Source of the DNA: Rhodospirillaceae bacterium | Lineage (GTDB): Bacteria; Pseudomonadota; Alphaproteobacteria; UBA9219 | Direction: 5' to 3' | NCBI GenBank assembly: GCA_003486725.1 | Contig: DNGD01000225.1 | Span: 1-5,592 of the forward strand | DNA: 5,592 nucleotides | Shown here: positions 1-5,321 of the stretch, piece by piece | How positions within the stretch are numbered: position 1 is the stretch's first letter | Layout of the letters: every line of letters begins with the position of its first letter | Notes under the pieces: model-generated | What the model was told of the DNA's origin: nothing | What the model saw: only the letters and a program-made list of their open reading frames with translations | Database searches by the model: none | Position numbers and translations under genes: made by a program

Positions 1-1253
1 GCCAGACCCATCACGCCTTCTTCAAGACGGACAGCCGTTTGCCACAGCATGTCCGCAACGGAGTCTACCGTTTCGGGCTGGCGGTTTAAAACCAGACGCG
101 CCGCACCCGCGCGCAGCGTCATCATCACAACCTTGTCGCCGTTATAAAGGCCTTGTTGACGGGCGATGCCAGCCATCACGTTGGCCGCCTCGTCGCGCAT
201 GGCGGCATCGGGGCGTGACAGCAGTTTTGCTCGTTCCTCAATCAACGCGCGAGCGAAAGGATTGCGAAAGGCGCGGCTGGGAAGGGTGAGGATGCGCGGC
301 GCGCTCCAAGCCTTGTTGTTCGCGCCATCGGTCGCGACCAGCTGGATCGAGACGGGAATGCCCGCCCAAGGCAGATGCGTCAGATCCGCATAGGCGGCCG
401 TTTTCATTTGTTTGAGGGCTGGTTTGGCCAGTGGAACTTCGATGGGCTCGACCCTGACGTCCGATGATTGGGGGGCGGTGGGCGTGATGCGCGCCATCAC
501 GGCTTCGACTCCGTAATCGTCGGAGACCTCAAATGCGAAACGGATGGTGCCGCGTGCCGTCACTTCCGGATCTTCGGTGATGGTAATCTGCGGTGCGGCA
601 TCAGGTAGGATGTCGAACGTCCACAAAGCCAGCCGGAGCCATCCGCGCCGTAGCATCAGCGTTGCTTTCTGTGTTCCGGCCACGCGTGGCGCCGTCAGGG
701 AAAGCGTCGCCTCGCTGTTCTCTGTGGCGTCCAGCTTTTCTTGCTTGCCGGCGAAATGAAGGGTCATCGTCTGTGGCTGTCCCAGCCAGCTGACCTGCAC
801 CAAGCTGCCCATCAAAACAGGCGCGTTTTCCCGCTTGGCGTTCAATTGCTCGGCGGGCAGGTTGGCGTAAGGCGGCGGTGTGACCCACGCTTTGGCGGCA
901 TCCGAAGAGACGCCCCCCCAGCAAGAACCGGCAATGACAAGGGTCACAAGCGGAAGGAAAAAGCGCAAATGCGCGCGATGCGACCAGAACCCGACTTCAC
1001 CGCGTATGGCCTGAATAATCCATAAAAAGAGAATAACCAGCGCCAGAACGTGCATCACGGGCGTCAAGAAAGAAAAAGTGCCCAGCTGCCAAAGCAGCGT
1101 GTAAACGGCGGCGGTCAATAGCGGCAAACGAACCGCATGCAAAAGCATACGACGCCAGTTCTGGCGCGCGGAGAGCGTGTCATACATGCGGCGCAGCCGT
1201 GTTTGACGGGCGGTCACAAACTTCCGGAGTTTTTTGCGTTCTTTACGCGGCAC
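1..1253 (-). CDS. DUF4175 / TIGR02302 family membrane protein, N-terminal part (runs off the window)
   Basis: The frame is open for 417 codons from a GTG at 1253 to the window edge, so the C-terminal half (family members are roughly 800-900 residues) is missing. The first 40 residues are very basic. Hydrophobic segments follow at about residues 43-60, 64-81 and 97-112, then a long hydrophilic, probably periplasmic region with beta-rich stretches (around ITITEDPEVTARGTIRFAFE). Near the edge it reads RALIEERAKLLSRPD and then ADMLWQTAVRLEEG, which resembles the family pattern LWDIALRIEDG. The GTG start overlaps the lysA stop by 11 bases and has a GGATGG-like ribosome site about 10 bases upstream. 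An upstream in-frame TGA limits longer starts, and an ATG at 1187 is the alternative. The position directly after lysA is characteristic of this alphaproteobacterial family. Its biochemical function is not known to me. An envelope role is inferred from topology only. Confidence 0.85.
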   Translation of the reverse strand, partial: MPRKERKKLRKFVTARQTRLRRMYDTLSARQNWRRMLLHAVRLPLLTAAVYTLLWQLGTFSFLTPVMHVLALVILFLWIIQAIRGEVGFWSHRAHLRFFLPLVTLVIAGSCWGGVSSDAAKAWVTPPPYANLPAEQLNAKRENAPVLMGSLVQVSWLGQPQTMTLHFAGKQEKLDATENSEATLSLTAPRVAGTQKATLMLRRGWLRLALWTFDILPDAAPQITITEDPEVTARGTIRFAFEVSDDYGVEAVMARITPTAPQSSDVRVEPIEVPLAKPALKQMKTAAYADLTHLPWAGIPVSIQLVATDGANNKAWSAPRILTLPSRAFRNPFARALIEERAKLLSRPDAAMRDEAANVMAGIARQQGLYNGDKVVMMTLRAGAARLVLNRQPETVDSVADMLWQTAVRLEEGVMGL

Positions 1254-2526
1254 GGCTAATCACCATCCAATCCGGGATGGATTCCCACCCCATTTGCTCG
1301 GCCACGGCAATGCGACGGCGAATGACCGCATGCTGTGCACCGGATACCAGAATTTCAGGAATTAAGGCGCGCCCGTTATAAGTGGACGCCATCGCGCTGC
1401 CATAGGCTCCTGCTTGCATGACGGCCAGAAGATCTCCGGATTGCAAACTGTTCGGCAACATGAAGTTGTCGCCAAAGGAATCGCTGGTTTCACAGACAGG
1501 GCCAACGACTGACGCGGCGCTGTTCTCGCCGTCAAGATTTTCGCGCACGCTGATAATCTCGTGCCGCGCACCATACATGGCGGGCCGCACAAGGTCGTTC
1601 ATGCCGGCATCGACGATCAAAAAGCGTTTGTCGTCCGTGTGCTTGACGTGAACGACACGCGTGACTAGCACGGCGGCATCGCCCACAAGCTTGCGTCCCG
1701 GCTCCAGCGACAGGGCGCAGCCCAGATCGCCGAAAATCTCTTGCACGATGGCCGCATAATCGGAGAAGGGCGCAAGGGTCTGGCCGTCATAGGCGATGCT
1801 CACGCCGCCGCCCAGATCAAGGCGCTCGACTTCAATGCCCTGCGAGCGAAGAAGCCGAACAACCTCGGCCAACCGTTGATAGGCCAGACGGAACGGCTCA
1901 TAATTATCCATCATCGACCCGACATGGATCGTCAGTCCTTTGAAGGAGCAATGCTCGCACGCCATCAAAACGCCGAGCGCTTCGCTGAGTTGATCCAGAT
2001 TGATGCCGAACTTGACGCCTTTGTGGCCCGTGGATGTTTTGGCGTGCGTTTTAGCGTCCACGTTGGGGTTGATGCGCAGCGAGACGGGCGCTTTCTTTCC
2101 GAGCACTGTGGCGACTTGTTCGATCAGGCGGATTTCTGAAACAGACTCGGCGTTGATTTGCAGGACGCCCGCTAGTAACGCGGCGGCAATGTCGTCGCGC
2201 GTTTTCCCGACGCCCGAAAAAACGATTTTTTCCGGCGGTACGCCGCCGGCCAAAGCGCGCTCCAATTCGCCGGACGAGGTGATATCCGCGCCCGCGCCGC
2301 AATCGGCCAGAATGCGGATGACAGCCAGATTGGCGTTCGCCTTGACCGCATAATGGATCGTCGCGTTCAAGGATTGAAACGGCGTGGCGAAAGCGCGGTA
2401 GTTGCGCTGAAGCTGTTTGGCGCTGATGCAGTAGAAGGGTGTATCGATTTCCTCCGCGATTTCTGAAAGCGGAATGGCCTCGGCGGATAAAACGCGGTTG
2501 CGATAAGCGTAGACTGATTTGGTCAT
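1243..2526 (-). CDS. lysA: Diaminopimelate decarboxylase LysA
   Basis: This PLP enzyme decarboxylates meso-diaminopimelate to L-lysine, the last step of the DAP pathway, in the cytoplasm. At 427 residues it is full length for the family. The fold-type III (alanine racemase-like) barrel is marked by the PLP lysine K62 in HYAVKAN, the motif HVGS at 201-204 (the histidine normally stacks on PLP), the phosphate-binding glycines DLGGG at 237-241, EPGR at 275-278, VRPAMYGA at 313-320, the active-site CETSDSF at 345-351 (C345 and E346 act across the dimer) and GAYG at 373-376. One oddity is that the usual HIGSQ reads HVGSM, with Met205 in place of Gln. The ATG at 2526 overlaps the stop of the upstream lipoprotein gene as ATGA, which fixes the start and implies coupled translation. 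The ribosome site is otherwise weak. The protein ends just inside the following DUF4175 gene. Identification is secure. Confidence 0.97.
   Translation of the reverse strand: MTKSVYAYRNRVLSAEAIPLSEIAEEIDTPFYCISAKQLQRNYRAFATPFQSLNATIHYAVKANANLAVIRILADCGAGADITSSGELERALAGGVPPEKIVFSGVGKTRDDIAAALLAGVLQINAESVSEIRLIEQVATVLGKKAPVSLRINPNVDAKTHAKTSTGHKGVKFGINLDQLSEALGVLMACEHCSFKGLTIHVGSMMDNYEPFRLAYQRLAEVVRLLRSQGIEVERLDLGGGVSIAYDGQTLAPFSDYAAIVQEIFGDLGCALSLEPGRKLVGDAAVLVTRVVHVKHTDDKRFLIVDAGMNDLVRPAMYGARHEIISVRENLDGENSAASVVGPVCETSDSFGDNFMLPNSLQSGDLLAVMQAGAYGSAMASTYNGRALIPEILVSGAQHAVIRRRIAVAEQMGWESIPDWMVISRAA
2216..2249 (-). repeat. Two adjoining inverted repeats inside lysA
   Basis: Read on the minus (coding) strand, CCGGCGG-CGTA-CCGCCGG forms a perfect seven-base stem with a four-base loop (2249-2232). 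It is followed by AAAAAA-TCG-TTTTTT (2222-2217 paired with 2231-2226). The region encodes the conserved LysA stretch around residues 94-105 (GGVPPEKIVFSG), so the codons are constrained by the protein. A GC-rich stem plus a T run resembles an intrinsic terminator, but the T run starts nine bases after the stem, so a working terminator is unlikely. Confidence 0.5.
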
Positions 2527-2729
2527 GGGCGAGGATCCGTTTTGATATCGGGATAGGTGCGTGGATAGGACATATCACTGGCCGACGGCGGGGCATCAAC
2601 TTTGGCTGGTCTTTTCCCGCAAGCCGTGGGGAGGAGCAGGCAGAAAGCGAGCAAAATCAATCGCGAAAACCCGATTAAGGGAAACGATGGGAGGCGCCTC
2701 GTGGCCGTGTGAAGGATTTGGTAAGACAT
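2523..2729 (-). CDS. lptM: LptM-like small lipoprotein encoded upstream of lysA
   Basis: This 68-residue protein has a basic N-terminus (TATRR), a hydrophobic stretch at about 18-35 and a lipidation cysteine at C37 in the context LLLPTACGKRP. It then has a short proline-rich tail containing SYPRTYPD. Size, the CGK/CGxxG start of the mature part and the position directly before lysA match the LptM (YifL) family. The YPRTYP tail is of the kind seen in alphaproteobacterial members. In E. coli, LptM binds the LptD/E translocon and helps LptD mature. Whether this distant relative does so is inference. The lipobox is unusual because Pro sits at -3. The signal region is long for a lipoprotein, so the ATG at 2729 may not be the true start. 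No strong ribosome site precedes it, and TTG codons lie further in. The gene is probably first in the operon with lysA and DUF4175, sharing ATGA with lysA. Confidence 0.75.
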   Translation of the reverse strand: MSYQILHTATRRLPSFPLIGFSRLILLAFCLLLPTACGKRPAKVDAPPSASDMSYPRTYPDIKTDPRP

Positions 2730-2736
2730 GATGGCG

Positions 2737-2742
2737 TAAAAT
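2737..2742 (+). promoter_or_regulatory. Weak candidate -10 box for the tlpA-like gene
   Basis: TAAAAT matches the TATAAT consensus at five of six positions and lies 32 bases before the ATG of the thioredoxin-like gene, in the 45-base divergent gap. I see no convincing -35 element at the right distance, where the bases read GGATTT. A transcript from here would have a leader of about 25 bases. This is a low-confidence call. I could not identify a clear promoter for the leftward operon in the same gap. Confidence 0.25.
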
Positions 2743-2774
2743 CCCGTTCATCTTCACTTTAAGTAACAGACTTT

Positions 2775-3338
2775 ATGATGATTGTGCCCCCTTTCGCAAG
2801 ACTCCTTTCAGTCGGGCCTCTTATTCTCCTTGTCTTTGTGGCTTTGGCGGGGGCCGGTTCTGTGGCGGCGCAAAACCTGATCCCGTTGGCAAAGCCTGTA
2901 AAATTGCCGCCTGCCTTGTTGCATCTGCCGGATCAGCCCGAAACTTCGCTTGAATCCGTGATGAAAAAAAGCGGTCAAGACCGTTATTACCTACTCCATT
3001 TATGGGCGCCTTCCTGTGCGGCATGCATTCCCGAGATGAGACAGCTGGACAAGATTCATGAAGGGCTTGCGCAACAGGGGTTTACCGTCCTGTTTGTTGC
3101 CCAAGACTCCAGCGGCAATTTCACGGTTCCGGCTTTTTCACGCCGGCACGATATTGCGACGATCAGCTCCTATATCGACAAGCGCGCGACGCTTTTGAAC
3201 TATCTGCAGCCGGCGGGCTTGCCTGCGACTTATCTGACGACTCCTGACGGATGGATTATCGCCTATCATGTCGGGAGTCTGGACTGGAAACAGATGGCCA
3301 CCATGGCGCCGCCTGCGGAGGCAAAGCCGCAACGTTAG
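2775..3338 (+). CDS. TlpA/ResA-like periplasmic thioredoxin-fold protein
   Basis: This 187-residue protein is predicted to be a thiol-disulfide oxidoreductase acting outside the cytoplasm. Residues 1-32 form a signal sequence or membrane anchor with a hydrophobic core at 13-28 and a plausible cleavage site VAA/Q after A32. The thioredoxin active site is LHLWAPSCAACIPEM, with cysteines C81 and C84. A beta strand follows (VLFVAQD, 105-111), then the cis-proline loop GLPATYLTTPDG with P150. Family members normally reduce apocytochrome c, CcoG/Sco-type copper proteins or other periplasmic thiols. The substrate here is unknown. The active site is atypical: Ser80 replaces the usual Trp/aromatic before the first Cys, and the dipeptide between cysteines is Ala-Ala rather than Gly-Pro or Val-Pro. 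The ATG at 2775 is followed by a second ATG, and neither has a strong ribosome site. In many alphaproteobacteria a TlpA gene lies divergent to argH beside lysA, which supports TlpA over ResA or CcmG. Confidence 0.85.
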   Translation: MMIVPPFARLLSVGPLILLVFVALAGAGSVAAQNLIPLAKPVKLPPALLHLPDQPETSLESVMKKSGQDRYYLLHLWAPSCAACIPEMRQLDKIHEGLAQQGFTVLFVAQDSSGNFTVPAFSRRHDIATISSYIDKRATLLNYLQPAGLPATYLTTPDGWIIAYHVGSLDWKQMATMAPPAEAKPQR

Positions 3339-3367
3339 AAAAAATCCTGCGCATTCTTTCTCTCATT

Positions 3368-3376
3368 TGGTATAAT
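3368..3376 (+). promoter_or_regulatory. Extended -10 promoter (TGgTATAAT) giving a probably leaderless transcript
   Basis: A perfect extended -10 element lies in the 45-base gap after the thioredoxin-like gene: TG at 3368-3369, one base, then TATAAT at 3371-3376. The expected first transcribed base is about 3383-3384, which coincides with the A of the ATG at 3384. The bases between (AACCCCC) contain no Shine-Dalgarno sequence. The -35 region at the 17-base distance is TGCGCA, with three of six matches, acceptable for an extended -10 promoter. The inference is sigma-70-type transcription of the regulator-endopeptidase unit with a leaderless mRNA. Confidence 0.65.
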
Positions 3377-3383
3377 AACCCCC

Positions 3384-4088
3384 ATGTTTTTTGTTGGACT
3401 TATCACAGCGGATGCCCCGCTCAGCCATGCGATCAGCGAGCAGCTCAAGCCCGGCGGTATGGATATCCACCACGCCATTTTCGGGGCGCTTGACGATGCG
3501 TTGGGCGCGTGGGGCGAGCGGTTGCCGCCAATCCTTTTCTGGGATTCAAAGACGGCCCCCGCCACGGACGAAATGGCCGATTTTCTGGTTTCGCGCCTGT
3601 CCACTATGCGGCCAGAGCCGCTGCTTCTGGCGCTGGGGGACATGCCCGCCGTCGTTGAAAAATGGGGCGTGACGGAACATTTCGTCCGGCCTTTGCGGTT
3701 GGGATATTTTCTGGGACGGGTGCAGTTTTATCAAAGGCAATTGCAGCAATCGCCCGATGTGGCGATGCGCGTGGGGGACTGGATATTCGCGCCACGCTTG
3801 CGGCAGGTTGCCCATTTTGAAAACGGCGAGATCGTCAAATTGACGGATAAGGAAACCGCGCTTCTGGATTATCTGTGGCAGGCACGTGCACCTATTTCGC
3901 GTGACGAGCTGTTGGCCGCCTTGTGGGGATATGAGGCCAATCTGGATACCCATACGCTTGAAACACATATCTACCGGTTGAGACGAAAACTGATGCCGCC
4001 CGCCTTTGAAGGCGAAGATATTTTCCAAACGCAACAAGGGGGCTATCAAATCCACCCCTCTTGGCGTGGTGACGGGGGGGCAGCGTGA
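3384..4088 (+). CDS. OmpR-type winged-helix regulator with degenerate receiver domain
   Basis: This 234-residue cytoplasmic DNA-binding protein has two parts. Residues 1-120 look like a CheY-type receiver. The first strand FVGLIT leads to a single acidic residue, D10, where receivers have an acidic pair. A possible phospho-acceptor D54 ends the strand PILFWD. The later Thr/Ser position is not clear (LLLALGD). The switch Lys-Pro is replaced by Arg-Pro in HFVRPLRLG (R102, P103). Residues about 150-223 are a Trans_reg_C winged helix: a strand, then LTDKETALLDYLW, ISRDELLAALWG, the recognition helix region THTLETHIYRLRRKL and the wing IFQTQQGGYQI. No histidine kinase gene is adjacent, so it is an orphan here and may act without phosphorylation. 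The stop overlaps the next gene as GTGA, so its likely target or partner is the MepK-like lipoprotein. The ATG at 3384 lacks a ribosome site and fits leaderless expression. Confidence 0.88.
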   Translation: MFFVGLITADAPLSHAISEQLKPGGMDIHHAIFGALDDALGAWGERLPPILFWDSKTAPATDEMADFLVSRLSTMRPEPLLLALGDMPAVVEKWGVTEHFVRPLRLGYFLGRVQFYQRQLQQSPDVAMRVGDWIFAPRLRQVAHFENGEIVKLTDKETALLDYLWQARAPISRDELLAALWGYEANLDTHTLETHIYRLRRKLMPPAFEGEDIFQTQQGGYQIHPSWRGDGGAA

Positions 4089-4675
4089 AGCGGTTTGTGC
4101 TGGTCTTGATGGTGCTCGGGGTGCTGGGTGGTTGCTCAGGCGGCGAGCGTTCCTCCGGCATGGCCGGTAAGCTGGTCAAGCAATATGGGGGGGAGAAGAC
4201 GCGCCCCGACAAAGTGGCCGAGCGGTTTGTCGTTCTTTTGCATCCTCACAGCGGCGAGAAGGTCTCCCTCACCTACTATGAAAAGGGTCGCTATGACGCC
4301 AAGGCGATGCAGGCGGTGGATCGCCTCTTTCGCGACCGGAACGCCAATGTGACGGGCAAGATCGATCCGGAGCTGATCGATTGCATGGTTGATATCCGCA
4401 CCCGTCTGGGGCTGCCTCCCACGGTGGTGTTTGAGATTCTTTCGGGCTACCGCGCCAACGGAACGAACGAGCAATTGCGTGCCGCTGGCAAGCAGGCGGC
4501 CAAGGAAAGCCTGCACAAATACGGGCTGGCGGTCGATTTCCGGATTAAAAACGTGAATGGCAAGGCGATCGCCGAGATTGCCAAGACCATGCAGCGTGGC
4601 GGTGTTTCCTTCTACCCGTCCAGCAACCATGTCCATGTCGATATCGGGAACATCCGGACATGGGCCACGCGGTAG
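4085..4675 (+). CDS. DUF882 / MepK (YcbK)-like murein endopeptidase lipoprotein
   Basis: This 196-residue lipoprotein has a signal peptide with basic MKR, a hydrophobic core (FVLVLMVLGVL) and lipobox LGGC, so C17 should be lipidated. The C-terminal half carries the M15-like zinc-site pattern of DUF882/MepK: SGYR at 120-123, H144-KYGLAV-D151 (His-x6-Asp) and NHVHVDIG at 181-188, with H144, D151 and H184 as predicted ligands. E. coli MepK, of similar size, cleaves meso-DAP-meso-DAP (3-3) and D-Ala-meso-DAP cross-links. The same activity is inferred here. A helical region at about 70-115 (AKAMQAVDRLFRD to IRTRLGL) precedes the catalytic part, as in the family. The start is a GTG overlapping the regulator stop as GTGA, with a run of seven G (4074-4080) four bases upstream serving as a ribosome site, so it is translationally coupled to the regulator. 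Family membership is firm, and cleavage specificity is not shown. Confidence 0.88.
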   Translation: MKRFVLVLMVLGVLGGCSGGERSSGMAGKLVKQYGGEKTRPDKVAERFVVLLHPHSGEKVSLTYYEKGRYDAKAMQAVDRLFRDRNANVTGKIDPELIDCMVDIRTRLGLPPTVVFEILSGYRANGTNEQLRAAGKQAAKESLHKYGLAVDFRIKNVNGKAIAEIAKTMQRGGVSFYPSSNHVHVDIGNIRTWATR

Positions 4676-4739
4676 GCTTTACGGCGGGGGAGCGGGCTGG
4701 TAACAATTCAGTAATCTTCCCTCTGTACAGTGGGTGGCT

Positions 4740-5297
4740 ATGCTGACAGACCCCGAAGAAATTCTTAATTTCTGGTTTACCGAAGTCGGCGCGGATCGTT
4801 GGTTCAAACCCGATCCCGCGCTGGATGAGGCCGTGCGCACCCGCTTTATGGCGGCGCATGAACGCGCCACACTGGATGAATTGCGCGATTGGGAGGATAC
4901 CCCAGAGGGAACCTTGTCGCTGTTGTTGCTTCTCGATACCTTCCCGCGCCTGATGTTCCGTGGAAATGCGCGAGCTTACGCCACCGACGACATGGCGTTG
5001 GAGTTGGCAAGGCAGGCGATCATCCGTCATTACGACGATCGCATCGACAGAGATTTCAAGCTGTTTTTCTACATGCCTTTTGTGCATTCGGAAACCTTGG
5101 GCGATCAGCGTCTGTCCGCCTATTACATGAGGGAACGGACAAAAGATCCGGCTTGGGTCGATGCCGCCGAACAGAGGTGTCAGGTCATTCAGCGCTTCGG
5201 ACGATTTCCGCATCGCAATGCCGTGCTGGGGCGCGAAGGAACGCCGGAAGAGCAAGCATTCCTGTCCGAGGGCACGAAAGCGGCGATGAACCTATAA
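4740..5297 (+). CDS. DUF924 family protein
   Basis: The protein is 185 residues from the ATG at 4740, matching the usual DUF924 length. The family hallmarks occur in order: EEILNFWF at the start, RWFKPDPALDE, LDELRDWEDTPEGTLSLLLLLDTFPR, then MFRGNARAYATD, FKLFFYMPFVHSE, and at the end RFGRFPHRNAVLGREGTPEEQAFL. The fold is all-helical and TPR-like. I know of no established biochemical role. It has no signal peptide or membrane segment, so it should be cytoplasmic. A GTG at 4734 would add two residues. I prefer the ATG because family proteins begin a few residues before the helix EEILxFWF. Neither start has a proper ribosome site. A TACAGT box at 4726-4731 would place transcription at about 4738, so this gene too could be leaderless, though that is weak evidence. 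The 64-base gap upstream shows no clear terminator. MgtC follows after 24 bases, probably as an operon. Confidence 0.88.
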   Translation: MLTDPEEILNFWFTEVGADRWFKPDPALDEAVRTRFMAAHERATLDELRDWEDTPEGTLSLLLLLDTFPRLMFRGNARAYATDDMALELARQAIIRHYDDRIDRDFKLFFYMPFVHSETLGDQRLSAYYMRERTKDPAWVDAAEQRCQVIQRFGRFPHRNAVLGREGTPEEQAFLSEGTKAAMNL

Positions 5298-5310
5298 GTT
5301 GTTTTTTAAA

Positions 5311-5314
5311 AGGA
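5311..5314 (+). promoter_or_regulatory. Ribosome binding site of the MgtC-family gene
   Basis: AGGA within AAAAGGATG lies seven bases before the ATG at 5322, the clearest Shine-Dalgarno sequence in the window. It decides the start of the MgtC-family gene and contrasts with the weak or absent sites before the regulator, thioredoxin and DUF924 genes. Confidence 0.75.
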
Positions 5315-5321
5315 TGAAGAC

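Noticed and set aside
601..924. 107-codon minus-strand open frame within the DUF4175 gene
   Set aside because: It is in another frame of the same strand as a real coding region that stays open for the whole stretch and ends with family motifs.
1741..2139. 132-codon plus-strand open frame opposite lysA
   Set aside because: It is antisense to conserved LysA motifs and has no domain or ribosome site.
3339..3383. Terminator after the thioredoxin-like gene
   Set aside because: The gap has an A run and a T/C-rich stretch but no stem. Only the extended -10 box is convincing.
3546..4055. 169-codon minus-strand open frame inside the regulator gene
   Set aside because: It is fully antisense to the winged-helix regulator, with no family resemblance and no ribosome site of note. 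It is a by-product of GC-rich codon bias.
4676..4739. Possible terminator or promoter between the endopeptidase and DUF924 genes
   Set aside because: I found only a weak G-rich/C-rich pairing without a T run, and a TACAGT box without a -35 element at proper spacing. This is not enough to call either.
4545..5255. 236-codon open frame on the minus strand across the endopeptidase end and the DUF924 gene
   Set aside because: It lies antisense to two genes with clear family motifs, has no recognisable domain and a shadow-like composition rich in Arg, His and Gln. It also spans an intergenic gap.
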